Positions 51,683-61,351 are shown, counted from the first letter of the stretch. The stretch: DNA of 64,000 bases from JAUIAI01 sp049680625 (GCA_049680625.1 JBAUID010000028.1:23566-87565), one strand, 5' to 3'. Notes: generated by a model from the letters alone, not told the origin. A program made the numbers and translations.

Positions 51683-52544
51683 CCTTGCTGGCTGGGGTCC
51701 CGGGTTTAGGAAGTGAATCAGAAAGACGGCTGACTTCTGCACGAAGAGACCGAAGCTCGTCCATAATTTCATTGCGTTCCCGGTGCCCTTCTTCGAAGTT
51801 TGAGTCCAGAACTGCCTCTTCATCCGCTGTGTGCTGTCGTTGCATTGCATCGACCACAATACCGATAAACAGGTTGAGCACGGTAAACGAGGTGAGCAGA
51901 ATAAACGGTACAAAAAACAACCAGGCCAGCGGATACACATCCATCACTGGCCGAACAATACCCATTGACCAACTTTCCAGAGTCATTACCTGGAATAAGG
52001 TGTACGCCGACTCACCAATATTGCCAAACCAGTCCGGAAACGCCTGACCAAACAAGTTAGTTGCCATTACCGAAAACACGTAGAACACGAGCATTAGCAG
52101 ACCAACAATCGACGAGATTCCCGGTACTGCCGCCAGTAAGGCACCCACGATTCGCCGCATCGACGGCACGGCCGAAACCAGGCGCAATACCCGCAATATT
52201 CGCAAAGAGCGCAGTACCGCCAGGCCACCGGTCGATGGCACCAGCGCCACCGTCACCACCAGCAGGTCAAAGATATTCCACGGGTCTTTATGAAAGTTCA
52301 GTCGATAAACAATCAGTTTGACCAATACCTCTATCGCAAAAATTGCCAGGACGATCTGGTCAAACGCTTGTAAGACCGGGCCTGCAACAGCCATGACGCG
52401 ATCACTGGTTTCAAGGCCCAGGGTGATGGCATTAATAACAATCAGGATGATGATGAAGTTCTGAAACCGGGTGGACTCGAGAACGCCCTGGATTCGGCCC
52501 AGCAAGCCGGGCTGCATCGGTCTTATTTGACGCAAATTGGTCAA
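51672..52544 (-). CDS. Voltage-gated sodium channel (BacNav/NavMs-like)
   Basis: The 290-residue protein is a single six-helix channel subunit. Its S4 voltage sensor has arginines at every third position (R112, R115, R118, R121 in 'LRSLRILRVLRLVSAVPSMR'). The pore selectivity filter is 'TLESWS' (188-193) in 'FQVMTLESWSMGIVRPVM', nearly the same as in the Magnetococcus channel NavMs. A charged neck and coiled coil ('IMDELRSLRAEVSRLSDSL') close the protein and would tetramerise it. The start is TTG 52544 or ATG 52517; the latter fits known channels better. It overlaps the preceding convergent gene by 11 bp. Confidence 0.92.
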   Translation of the reverse strand: MTNLRQIRPMQPGLLGRIQGVLESTRFQNFIIILIVINAITLGLETSDRVMAVAGPVLQAFDQIVLAIFAIEVLVKLIVYRLNFHKDPWNIFDLLVVTVALVPSTGGLAVLRSLRILRVLRLVSAVPSMRRIVGALLAAVPGISSIVGLLMLVFYVFSVMATNLFGQAFPDWFGNIGESAYTLFQVMTLESWSMGIVRPVMDVYPLAWLFFVPFILLTSFTVLNLFIGIVVDAMQRQHTADEEAVLDSNFEEGHRERNEIMDELRSLRAEVSRLSDSLPKPGTPASKANQ

Positions 52545-52558
52545 TCTGTCAGAACCTT

Positions 52559-54061
52559 CTAGAATCCGTCCCGGTCTTCCGGTTCACAATTGACTTCGCA
52601 AGCAGGCGGCGGTGGTGGCTCGGTATTGCTGTTCAGCGGCCAGACCAGGTCGTTCGCCTCAATCAAACCCACATTACCATTACCCGCATCGTAACTGAAT
52701 CTCAGGTGATTGGTGGGCTCGCCGTTTTGTTCCATCCCATAACACCAGGTGAATTGCCAGACCTGCGCGTCAGCTATATCGGTTTCATCAATGGTTTCGC
52801 AATACAGTCCTTTACCGTCAGCACCTTCTTTCATTTCCCAAAGACTAACGGTGCGAGTGCCAACCTGCCGGCCATCGGCATCAAAAATTATCGTATTGGG
52901 GCCAGCGCCGCGGTCACCGACTTGTGCACTAACCGGACGAGTACTGAATGCTGCTGCCATTCGATACCCTACGTTACCCAGACCTTCCTGGGTGCCAAGA
53001 TAGTTTTTATCGGCAGCGTAGAAACGGCTGTAGTTGCTGCTATTACCCGGTTGCCCATTCACATAACGGTCGACGCGGACAACTTGCCGCTGGGTACCGG
53101 CAACACCGCGCCAGTTGCCAAAGCTCTCAAGAGGCCGGCGAATCTGGTCATGGCGCTGCTCGGTGACTGTACCCGAACTGCTGGTGAACGTACCTCGCAA
53201 CGAATAGCTGGCGCCGCCATTGACCAGGTTCGAAAAATATTGCTTAACCCGATAGGTTGGCAGCCTGGAATCAGATGGTAATGGCGCGTCACCGGTTAGC
53301 GGGAAACGCAGGTTGTTAGTTTCGAGCGATCCGGAAAAACCGCGGTCGTCACTGTATTGATACGTGGCGTGATTTGTGGGAGTGCCGTCTTCGGCCATTC
53401 CATAACACCAGGTATATTGCCAGGTCTGGGTGTTGCCGGCGATCAACTCTTCGTAGTTCTCACAGTACACTGGCTCACCAGCGTCATTGCGTTTCATTTC
53501 CCAATTCAGGTAGCGGGTTCGCTCTTCGCCATTGGGCGAATATTCTGTTGCGGCCGGGCCAGACCCGGTGTCACCGATTTGCGCCGACATCGGTGCGATA
53601 CGGAAGGCATTGCGCAGCACGTAAACGTCGCTGTTGCCTGCTTGATCGCCGATCCAGCTGCCGTCGGGACGGTAGTAACCGTAGTAGGTGGTTGTTGCCT
53701 GAAACGTACCGCCAATGTATTCGTCAACCACAGCGCTCTGACGCATCGCATCAGGCACCCCGCGCCAGGGGCCAAAGGCCTCAACTGGGGCGTGGGAATG
53801 TTCCTGACGCCAGTCAGTGGTGTTGCCGTCAGGGTCTTGTCGCGAGCCGGTCAGCGTCATTGACAAGCCACCCTGTTGTCGAAGGTCGAGGTAGCGCTTG
53901 ATCTGAAACGACGGCTGCGGGGAGGTGTCTCCAGCGACAACCGGAGTTGTGTCGCCCCCACATGCGGCCAGAGCTGCCAGCGACACCAGGCAAAACGCCA
54001 ATGCAATACGGGTTACTTGCTGACCTGGCACACGCGCAGCTAGCGAACGATTTCTTCCCAT
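52559..54061 (-). CDS. Lipoprotein with two tandem homologous domains, unknown
   Basis: The 500-residue protein has a lipoprotein signal peptide with lipobox ending at Cys34 ('LVSLAALAACGG'). Two copies of a domain of about 210 residues follow (roughly 52-265 and 270-485). The copies align on 'FQIKRYLDL'/'YRVKQYFSN', 'EAFGPWRGV'/'ESFGNWRGV', 'MSAQIGDTGSGP'/'VSAQVGDRGAGP', 'YCEN'/'YCET' and 'WQYTWCYGM'/'WQFTWCYGM'. The paired Cys in each copy may form a disulfide. A Pro-rich tail follows. The ribosome site AGGAGAGG is strong. I do not recognise the domain. It lies downstream of the caspase gene. Confidence 0.8.
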   Translation of the reverse strand: MGRNRSLAARVPGQQVTRIALAFCLVSLAALAACGGDTTPVVAGDTSPQPSFQIKRYLDLRQQGGLSMTLTGSRQDPDGNTTDWRQEHSHAPVEAFGPWRGVPDAMRQSAVVDEYIGGTFQATTTYYGYYRPDGSWIGDQAGNSDVYVLRNAFRIAPMSAQIGDTGSGPAATEYSPNGEERTRYLNWEMKRNDAGEPVYCENYEELIAGNTQTWQYTWCYGMAEDGTPTNHATYQYSDDRGFSGSLETNNLRFPLTGDAPLPSDSRLPTYRVKQYFSNLVNGGASYSLRGTFTSSSGTVTEQRHDQIRRPLESFGNWRGVAGTQRQVVRVDRYVNGQPGNSSNYSRFYAADKNYLGTQEGLGNVGYRMAAAFSTRPVSAQVGDRGAGPNTIIFDADGRQVGTRTVSLWEMKEGADGKGLYCETIDETDIADAQVWQFTWCYGMEQNGEPTNHLRFSYDAGNGNVGLIEANDLVWPLNSNTEPPPPPACEVNCEPEDRDGF

Positions 54062-54164
54062 GTTCCTCTCCTGGTAACCGGTTTTTACCCGGCTTTTTAC
54101 CCAACACTCGTTCTTTATCGATTCCTTATTTTAACGGGAAGCTGGCACTGACGTTATTGATGAC

Positions 54165-56003
54165 TTACTGCCGACTCATGTCAACGGTCATAGGAGCCGC
54201 CTGGGCTACACCACCGGTGGCCAGATAACTACCGTAAACAACCAAACGGTTCACCGTGCCGCGAATATTGACCGAAAGGTGGCCAGCCGAACAACTGCCG
54301 GACACCGAGCCATCCGCGCTAACGCTTAGCGAGCTGCTGAAGAAGCCACATCGCAGGGGAACATTGTCCCCACCCTCTGCATCGCTTGGCAATCGCTTCC
54401 ATTTCAGCATATCAACCACCAGGGTGTTGCCTTTTACCCGCAGTTTTATATCAAAGGGGGCTCCCGATACGCTGACAATATTCTTACCGTTGAGTTTTTC
54501 GATGTTCCAGAAATCCGGGTCGCCAGCTTCAATGCGGGACGCCACTTTTTTTGCGGACTGATCCACTTGGTTAGGCCGGTTCGTCAGTGACTTATCAACT
54601 GCGGCTACTTGAACCGGTGGCTTGGCTGGCAATGTCGCTGCTGGTTTAATTTCCTGTCTGGTCGCCGGTTTAGGGGCTGGTTTCGATTTAACTACCTGCT
54701 CTACCGGCTGAACAGCGATCTTGGGTGCGGGCGCCGGTTTTACATCAGGCACCGGCGTGGACGGTTTGCTTGCGATAGCAACGGGTCGCTCGACCATCGC
54801 TGTCGGGTCTTTTTGAAATGAGCCGATTCGGGTGGGCGTGCCAGACAGATTGACAGCAGGCATGGCGGCTTTGCGCTCAGTCTGCGGCACGGCGGGTACA
54901 GTGGCTTGCGCAGTTGCGGCAGGTGCTCGCGCCGACTTCGTTGATCCGACCACCAATTTTTCGGCTTGTCGATCGGCAACCGGGCTATCAACACGCCTGT
55001 CAACCGACAATGCGGCGACATCGACTGGTTCTTCACGTGCCAGGGTCGCAATCTTAATACGTGCCAGGCCGCTATAGGCGCTTTTTGGATACTCACGCAA
55101 AAACGCTTCGAAAGCGGCGCGCGTATTAGCATCCAGTGCAAAACCCCAGGCAAGTTTGGAGTAGTCGGTAGCAACGCTGGCCACCACGGGCTTGGGTTCG
55201 GCTTTCTTGAAGACGAAGTCACCAAACAAACTGCCTTCAATCCACGGGCGCTGCTTACCATTCGACGCCCGATGGGTCGAAGCCGATACCCGTTTCAACA
55301 TTAGCTCTACCGGCACGCCGGGTTCGTCAATATGGGCGAGAAGTTGTTCGGTATACAGGCCGTGGGTACCACTGCCATCAGCAGCAACCCCACCGGGCTG
55401 CGTGGCAAAACTGATCAAAGTGCCATACGGTGCGCCACCAACCCGGGCCAGGCCTTTACCGCCTTCGCCCCGCAGCTTTTGGGCAAACGGATTGTTTCGA
55501 CAGGCATCAAGGAAAACCAACTTGACCGAGGCACGACTGCGTTCCAGCAAGTTCAGAAAGCGAGTGAAATCGATGCCGTTACGGTGCACGTCGAATTCGG
55601 TGCGAATTTTTGCGTCGGTTGCCAGCAGGAAATTCTGCCCGCCAACTTGAACGCCGTGGCCGGCATAGAAAAACACAACGGTGTCATCAGGGTTTATCTT
55701 GCGCAAAAAGGCATCGGTTATAACGCCAATGTCATCACGCTTAAGCTGCAAATGTTTCGAAACATCAAAACCCAGGCCCTGAAGTTTGGTCGCCACAGCA
55801 TTAGCATCATTAACCGGGTTGACTAACGGCCATTGCGGGTAGTCTGAATTGCCAATTACCAGAGCCAGCCGGTTAGCTGCGCTAGCTGACGAAATTGAGC
55901 CCAGACCCAGCATCAGCGGCAAAAATAAGCCAAAACAGATCTGGCGAATCCAGGCAATGCGATTGCCTTTGGCCTGCCCGGTATTTGAAGATTCCCTATT
56001 CAT
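54165..56003 (-). CDS. Secreted caspase-family protease (peptidase C14)
   Basis: The 612-residue protein has a signal peptide (cleavage near SASA-AN, 43) and a C14 caspase domain (about 44-270) starting 'NRLALVIGNSDYPQWPLVNP'. The catalytic dyad is His116 in 'VVFFYAGHGVQVG' and Cys168 in 'KLVFLDACRNNPF'. A Pro/Lys/Val-rich linker (about 330-470) leads to a compact beta-rich C-terminal domain (about 490-612) with two cysteines. It probably cleaves after basic residues in the periplasm, as bacterial metacaspase relatives do. The ribosome site is weak. It is likely co-transcribed with the duplicated lipoprotein 103 bp downstream. Confidence 0.88.
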   Translation of the reverse strand: MNRESSNTGQAKGNRIAWIRQICFGLFLPLMLGLGSISSASAANRLALVIGNSDYPQWPLVNPVNDANAVATKLQGLGFDVSKHLQLKRDDIGVITDAFLRKINPDDTVVFFYAGHGVQVGGQNFLLATDAKIRTEFDVHRNGIDFTRFLNLLERSRASVKLVFLDACRNNPFAQKLRGEGGKGLARVGGAPYGTLISFATQPGGVAADGSGTHGLYTEQLLAHIDEPGVPVELMLKRVSASTHRASNGKQRPWIEGSLFGDFVFKKAEPKPVVASVATDYSKLAWGFALDANTRAAFEAFLREYPKSAYSGLARIKIATLAREEPVDVAALSVDRRVDSPVADRQAEKLVVGSTKSARAPAATAQATVPAVPQTERKAAMPAVNLSGTPTRIGSFQKDPTAMVERPVAIASKPSTPVPDVKPAPAPKIAVQPVEQVVKSKPAPKPATRQEIKPAATLPAKPPVQVAAVDKSLTNRPNQVDQSAKKVASRIEAGDPDFWNIEKLNGKNIVSVSGAPFDIKLRVKGNTLVVDMLKWKRLPSDAEGGDNVPLRCGFFSSSLSVSADGSVSGSCSAGHLSVNIRGTVNRLVVYGSYLATGGVAQAAPMTVDMSRQ

Positions 56004-56456
56004 GGTGCTGATGCCCGTTATTCGTCTGGCAAGCCGTTCGAACCGTACCAGCTTGTCATCCCTGAATATTAAGTATGCCGTGTAACCTGATGTTTCTGTA
56101 TTCCTACGTCGCCCTAATCTTTCCGAAGGTTCATTTTATTCAATGAATTCGGGCATTTGCGAGCATTTTATAGCCTAAATTGACTATTTACATCCCAATG
56201 CCCGCTACAGAAGTCGAATAGTACCGGGTAAAAAATTGGGCCCAACCTGCACAATTTGCTGGATAAAAGTTTCCATCAGCGGCCCGGCAAAGCTTACGCC
56301 TCACGGATAACGCAAACTTTCTCGTGATGAAAAATCCCAGCCCCCCAGACCGTGGATTCATCCCTGAGCCAGTGATCCTCCGCGGGACTACCAGGCGCGT
56401 TTCGGTGGCCGGTGCTAAAGTCGGCACCGTTCGCCCTGTGAAAAAAAAATGCCCAG
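56004..56456. other. Divergent spacer, caspase / PQQ dehydrogenase
   Basis: These 453 bp hold no convincing gene. The part nearest the caspase gene and the centre (56130-56200) is AT-rich, with a TTGACT at 56178 that could be a -35 element, but no matching -10 was found. A minus-strand frame across 56188-56466 has no ribosome site and no recognisable domain. Confidence 0.35.
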
Positions 56457-57974
56457 ATGATGCCAAACCAGAGACTACGCCACGAACGCCTGCGACACGG
56501 CCTGCAGCTGATAACGATACTTACATTGCTGGCTGCCTGTGGCGGTGGCGGCTCATCGGGTTCCGCAGGCTCTGGTGAGCCGCCGCCACTGCCGGTCGTC
56601 GGTGCCGACAATATTGTCAGCTGGCCCGTCAGTGCGATCGACTCCACCCAGAGCATCGAACTCACCAAATTTGCACAACTGCCACTCAATTCGGTTGGAG
56701 CCCCCAAGCGGATGAACGTGATGGCTACTGTTGCCGGAAAAATCTTTGTTGGCACCGAGCAATCTGGTGTCATTTACGAAGTCAGCAAAAATTTGGCAAC
56801 CGCCTGGTTCGACGTAGCGGCGGCAATTCTGGCGACCACCGGCCGCCAACTGGACACCACCGCCAACTGGCATGCGGGGCTGCGATCGCTCGCTTTTCAC
56901 CCCAACTTTGCAACAAACGGCCGGTTCTACACCACGGTGATGGAAGAACGGCCCGCTGACCCGAGTCAACACCACTACGTATCGGACAGCGCCACCCCAA
57001 TTGCCGCCGACGGGGTACTAATTGAGTGGCAGGCAAATCCGCAAACACTGATACCGGATCCAGCCAGTTATCGCGAAGTTCTGCGGGTTGGCATGCCGGT
57101 TTACGACCATACAATTAAACAAATCATTTTTGGGCCGGATGGCCTTTTGTATCTGGGCCATGGCGACGGCAGTGTGAAGTCGGCCTCGACCGGCGGGGGT
57201 CAGAACAATGACGCACTGGGTAAGATTCTGCGCATTAACCCACTGGCCTCGGGTGGCCTGACCTATACAGTCCCTGCTGACAACCCCTTTGTCAACAACC
57301 CGGCGATGCTTGATGAAGTCTTTTCCCTGGGCCATCGCAACCCCCATCATCTGGCATTCGCGAGCGACGGAACGCTGATTGTTGCCGAACCCGGGCGTGA
57401 TAACGTGGATGAAATCAACATTGTTTCCAGCGGGTCGAACTATGGCTGGCCCGCGAGGGAAGGCACTTATGTGCACCTGAGCAGTGGTGGCCTGCTCAGC
57501 GGCCTGGAAACTTTGCCAACTGACGACGCGAATACCAACTACGTGTACCCCGCCATTCAGTACGGACACGTCGGCAGACCCGGTGATGGCTTTATCGGAC
57601 AGGCTCTGGGAGGGGGTTACGTCGTTGAAAACGGCTCCGCCCTGAACGGACTGTATTTCTTCTGCGAGTTCGCCACAATTGGCGACATCTATTTCTCTTC
57701 GCTGACTGACTTACAAAACAGCGTCCGCCAGGGTGCCCCGGATAGTTTGCGCCAAGCCACTACCAATCGTGCGCTGATTCGTTTCGATAACGACGATAAC
57801 CCGGCGACACCGCCACAGGCCTGGGATTCCATGGTCGCCCTGGTCGCAGCCAGCCCGATCTACGACGGCAGCGGACGCGCCGATATCCGCTTCGGGCAAG
57901 GTCCGGACGGAACTCTGTACCTGATGAGTAAACGCAACTCAACGATTTACCGGGTTGAGAACAGCCGCCCGTGA
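56457..57974 (+). CDS. PQQ-dependent sugar dehydrogenase (GSDH family lipoprotein)
   Basis: The 505-residue protein has a lipobox-type leader ('ITILTLLAACGGGG', Cys near 28). A six-bladed glucose/sorbosone dehydrogenase domain follows: 'LRSLAFHPNFATNGRFYTTV' near 141, 'FGPDGLLYLGHGDG' near 225, 'DALGKILRINPLASGG' near 252, 'VFSLGHRNPHHLAFASDG' near 286 and 'EINIVSSGSNYGWPAREG' near 317. It oxidises sugars or other carbohydrates with PQQ outside the cytoplasm. The ATG at 56457 lacks a clear ribosome site; a second Met follows at once. Confidence 0.87.
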   Translation: MMPNQRLRHERLRHGLQLITILTLLAACGGGGSSGSAGSGEPPPLPVVGADNIVSWPVSAIDSTQSIELTKFAQLPLNSVGAPKRMNVMATVAGKIFVGTEQSGVIYEVSKNLATAWFDVAAAILATTGRQLDTTANWHAGLRSLAFHPNFATNGRFYTTVMEERPADPSQHHYVSDSATPIAADGVLIEWQANPQTLIPDPASYREVLRVGMPVYDHTIKQIIFGPDGLLYLGHGDGSVKSASTGGGQNNDALGKILRINPLASGGLTYTVPADNPFVNNPAMLDEVFSLGHRNPHHLAFASDGTLIVAEPGRDNVDEINIVSSGSNYGWPAREGTYVHLSSGGLLSGLETLPTDDANTNYVYPAIQYGHVGRPGDGFIGQALGGGYVVENGSALNGLYFFCEFATIGDIYFSSLTDLQNSVRQGAPDSLRQATTNRALIRFDNDDNPATPPQAWDSMVALVAASPIYDGSGRADIRFGQGPDGTLYLMSKRNSTIYRVENSRP

Positions 57975-58005
57975 GGCGGAGCGGCGGTCATTGCAGTAAC
58001 CGAAT

Positions 58006-59001
58006 CTATTGGCCCGCCTCCTTTTTCTTTTCAATAACCAGGCGTTGCTCAGCCCGTTTACCCAAGCCGTTGAGTTGGGCCAGGAAGGCTTTCTGATCAA
58101 CCAGCGGATGCGGCTCGCCCGCTTTGCGGGTCGGCAGCGTGCGCGCCGCCTCGGTTAAACCGGTGCTGAACCCATGCGTGGTCAGGTGAACCTCGATTGG
58201 GGCTTTCTCTGCCTTGGCTAAGATCGAGATTTTATTGACGCTGCCAATATAAGCCTCAACTTGCGCCGAGTTCTTGATTGCGTTCAGACCCAGGCCGCCA
58301 ACGGTAAACGCGTTGTAGGATTTATCGCCGTCACGAACGGTAAACCCGTATGAAGCGGTACCCAGGGTATGGCCCGGTGTTTCGTAAGCAGTAAACGCGG
58401 TATCGCCAATCTGAAACACTTCGCCGTCTTTGGCAACCGTGTCGATCTTGTCAAGAAATTGCCAGGCGCGGCGACCGCCCTTCTTTTTTGCGACGTCTTC
58501 GAAGGCTTCGTACCAACCTTGTTTTGACATCACAAATTTTGCCTGCGGCATCAGGGGCTTGAGCTTATACGCGCCACCGGCGTGATCAAAGTGGCCGTGG
58601 GTCATTAGCACGAGCTTGATGTCGGCCGGATCGACGCCGACTTGCCGGATATTCTTAACCAGCTGATCAACAAAGGGGTCATGTAAGGTATCAATCAGTA
58701 CCGGCCCGTCGCTGGTTTTCACAATCCAGGCTGACACCCAGCAGACACCAACATAGTGAACGTTATCGAAGGCCTGATAAGGTTCAATATACTGGCCCTC
58801 GGGGTCACGAAGCCATTTTCCGAGGTCGGGCGGCATCTTGCCACTTTTTCCGAATTCTATAAATTTGGAAAGAATGGTCTTGGACGAACAAGTCGACAAG
58901 TCACCATCGGTACCACCACTACTCTGTGCATGCGCAACAGCTGGCATCATCAGGGCCATCACAATCGAAAAAGCGCGGATGCGCCGAATCGTTATCATCA
59001 T
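58006..59001 (-). CDS. Secreted MBL-fold metallohydrolase (subclass B3-like)
   Basis: The 331-residue protein has a signal peptide (to about PAVAHA, 25). The metallo-beta-lactamase fold has zinc ligands in 'LVLMTHGHFDHAGGAYKLKP' near 131-150, 'YETPGHTLGTASYGF' near 208, and 'EVHLTTHGFSTG' near 272. Spacing is like the B3 beta-lactamase group, but many relatives hydrolyse lactones or other esters. Substrate cannot be assigned. A GGAG site lies 9 nt upstream. Confidence 0.85.
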   Translation of the reverse strand: MMITIRRIRAFSIVMALMMPAVAHAQSSGGTDGDLSTCSSKTILSKFIEFGKSGKMPPDLGKWLRDPEGQYIEPYQAFDNVHYVGVCWVSAWIVKTSDGPVLIDTLHDPFVDQLVKNIRQVGVDPADIKLVLMTHGHFDHAGGAYKLKPLMPQAKFVMSKQGWYEAFEDVAKKKGGRRAWQFLDKIDTVAKDGEVFQIGDTAFTAYETPGHTLGTASYGFTVRDGDKSYNAFTVGGLGLNAIKNSAQVEAYIGSVNKISILAKAEKAPIEVHLTTHGFSTGLTEAARTLPTRKAGEPHPLVDQKAFLAQLNGLGKRAEQRLVIEKKKEAGQ

Positions 59002-59493
59002 TATTGCAGTCTCCGTAAAATTGTTGCTAAAGTGCGGCGATGCCGCTTGGGTTGCTCATTTTTTTTAAACACGCCAGCCATGATCACAGTGAAACGCAAG
59101 TGGTTTCAGCTCTCGTAATCAACTGGCAGCGGACGACCCTGGTATTCCGGTAAATAACCCCGTCGCGACCATTCGAAAAATAGTATTGGGCTAGTTCAAG
59201 TTGAGTTGGGTCACCGACATCTCCGATATCAGATGGATTCATCTTGTCGAGGCCAGTCGGCCCCGTTACCGATTCGCCAGTAACGAGATTTCCCTTCATG
59301 CAGCCCCCGAGAAGACAAGATATTTCGATTGGTATGAGATCGTGCACGATGCAAGCGGTGATACTGGGAGGACTATGACGGTTTACGGGTCTCGCCCAGA
59401 GTATTAAGCCAATTTGGCGCACCTACCAGCAACGATTTTTAGATAGTTATCAACCCAAGATTTATAATCAGAATTAGTCTTTATAATTGGCAT
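59002..59493. other. Spacer with possible gene remnant and AT-rich LysR promoter
   Basis: No intact gene is supported. A minus-strand frame near 59102-59260 reads 'ELAQYYFSNGRDGVIYRNTR', which faintly resembles the end of a RES-type toxin domain, so a decayed gene is possible. Directly before the LysR gene lie two TTTATAAT copies (59461-59468 and 59480-59487). These may be promoter or operator elements; the second is too close to the ATG for a normal -10. Confidence 0.3.
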
Positions 59494-60441
59494 ATGTCAT
59501 TAACCCGATTCACCCTGCGCCAGATCGAAGCGTTTCTTGTCGTCGCTGAACTGCATAGTTTTACCGATGCAGCTGACAGACTGGGGATGACCACCCAAGC
59601 GGTCAGCCAGTTGGTCTCAGAATTAGAGGGCATCCTCGGCTTTCGGCTACTGGATCGAACAACCCGGCGGGTATCGATATCAAGCGCCGGGCGAGACTTT
59701 CTGCCAGCCGCGGAAACGATGTTTCGCCATGTGCGCGCTGCCGAAACAACAGCCAATGATGTGCGCCAACAATCCGCTGGCGTTGTGCGCATTGGCGCCC
59801 CCCTCGTGCTGGCGTGCACTGCCGTGCCGTCAGCCATCCGGGTGTTTCAAGAGCAGCGTCCCAGGGTAGTCATTCGGGTGCATGATGTTGCGGTTGATAA
59901 CCTCGTGGACAGTGTTGTCGCCGGCGACGTCGATCTGGCCGTTGGCCCTGACCGAGCCACCGGTGGCCAGGTCAGCAGTGATGCACTATTCGAAAGCCGG
60001 TGGGTATTGTGGTGTTCGCCAGATCATCCCCTCGCGCAGCGTAAAACGCTTACCTGGCGTAGCTTATACAAGCAACCTCTGGTGGCAGCAGGTTACGATC
60101 ACGAGCGCAGCGTTGCCCAAATGCGTTCAAATGTCCCGAAAGAATCGCGCGTGATTCCGATTGAAGTCGTTGATAACGTCACCACCGCGCTTGGCATTGC
60201 GGCGCAAGGCACAGTCGCCACACTCGCGCCCGCATATATTGCCGTGCTTGCCCATCCACTTGGCCTTGTCATGCGCCGTGTTCTCAAGCCCGAGACCGTG
60301 CGTGAAGTGTGCGTTTACCGTCCGCTTTCTCGCGCCCTGTCGCCGGCCGCCGACGGGTTTGCCGAACACCTTTTACGGTGGATGCCAACCTGGTCTGCCC
60401 ACGTTGCGCAAGGTAATGACAGACGAGGTCACAGGGGCTAA
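59494..60441 (+). CDS. LysR-family transcriptional regulator
   Basis: The 315-residue protein has an N-terminal LysR helix-turn-helix ('LTRFTLRQIEAFLVVAELHS' then 'TTQAVSQLVSELEGILGFRL', residues 2-60) and an effector domain (about 95-300). It converges with the extradiol dioxygenase gene, overlapping by 4 bp. It is divergent from the MBL hydrolase across a long spacer, so either neighbour could be a target. The short distance from an AT-rich upstream block to the ATG suggests autoregulation. Confidence 0.9.
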   Translation: MSLTRFTLRQIEAFLVVAELHSFTDAADRLGMTTQAVSQLVSELEGILGFRLLDRTTRRVSISSAGRDFLPAAETMFRHVRAAETTANDVRQQSAGVVRIGAPLVLACTAVPSAIRVFQEQRPRVVIRVHDVAVDNLVDSVVAGDVDLAVGPDRATGGQVSSDALFESRWVLWCSPDHPLAQRKTLTWRSLYKQPLVAAGYDHERSVAQMRSNVPKESRVIPIEVVDNVTTALGIAAQGTVATLAPAYIAVLAHPLGLVMRRVLKPETVREVCVYRPLSRALSPAADGFAEHLLRWMPTWSAHVAQGNDRRGHRG

Positions 60442-61253
60442 AGAGGCTGCCACAGATATCCGGACGTCTGAAACCCTTTAACCTCTTCACCAAAAACCCG
60501 GCGCGCTTTCAGCCCACTGGCCACCGCCGCGCCAAAGCAAACGTGCAACGGCATTAAGTGTTCTTCGCGTGGCTGACAGAACCGAGCACCTGGTGCGTCG
60601 GCCCAAGATATCAATGCATCAGTGCGCTCTTGAACGCTTGCCGGCGAATCACAAATGATAGCGTCCATCCAATGATGAAACGCCTTGGCCTGCCCCCTGG
60701 CTTTCGGCAAATCAAGCCGGGTACGTCCAGTAAGTGCGCCAATATTGTGAAAACTGTATCCAGAACCGACCAGCATCACGTCATCCCCCAATACGCGAGC
60801 AAGGCTATGGCCAAGTGACACGTGCGCGGCTGGGTCAAGAGATGACAGTACCGACATCTGCAGAATCGGGATGTCCGCTTGCGGGCGCATCAAAATCATT
60901 GGCACGTATACGCCGTGGTCGTAACCGCGATCCGGCTCAAGTACGGGCGCAAAGCCATCATCCGTCAACGCTGCGGCCACGGATTGCGCCAGTTCGGGTG
61001 CCCCGGGTGCCGAATAGACGATTTGATAAGACGCTTCCGGAAAACCGTAGTAGTCGTAAATCAATGCCGGATTGGCCGCACTGGTAATGCTTGGGTTCTC
61101 AGTCTCCCAATGAGCGGTGACGAGGATTATCGCTTTGCTGTCAGCAACAACAGGGGCCAGAGATCTTAACGACGCCGACAGGCCAGCGTAACCCGGGTCA
61201 TTCAGCAGCGGCAACGGGCCTCCACCGTGCGGAATGAAGAGAATCTTACTCAT
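60438..61253 (-). CDS. Class III extradiol ring-cleavage dioxygenase (LigB/DODA family)
   Basis: The 271-residue protein fits DODA/YgiD-type dioxygenases: 'SKILFIPHGGGPLPLLNDPG' at the start (His8), 'AIILVTAHWETENPSITSAA' near 42-61 (metal His), 'RGYDHGVYVPMILMRPQADI' near 113 (catalytic His), and 'PREEHLMPLHVCFGAAVASG' near 226. Iron or zinc is bound by the histidines. Family members open catechol-type rings, for example DOPA. The ATG at 61253 fits the family start; the frame extends to 61295 without support. Confidence 0.88.
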   Translation of the reverse strand: MSKILFIPHGGGPLPLLNDPGYAGLSASLRSLAPVVADSKAIILVTAHWETENPSITSAANPALIYDYYGFPEASYQIVYSAPGAPELAQSVAAALTDDGFAPVLEPDRGYDHGVYVPMILMRPQADIPILQMSVLSSLDPAAHVSLGHSLARVLGDDVMLVGSGYSFHNIGALTGRTRLDLPKARGQAKAFHHWMDAIICDSPASVQERTDALISWADAPGARFCQPREEHLMPLHVCFGAAVASGLKARRVFGEEVKGFQTSGYLWQPL

Positions 61254-61351
61254 GAGTGTTCCGAATAGCGTTAACACAATTAAATTGTCACACAACTATC
61301 CGCTATTGCACCAGCTTGCTGAAGAGCAGACCTAACCAAAACAGGTTTGCC

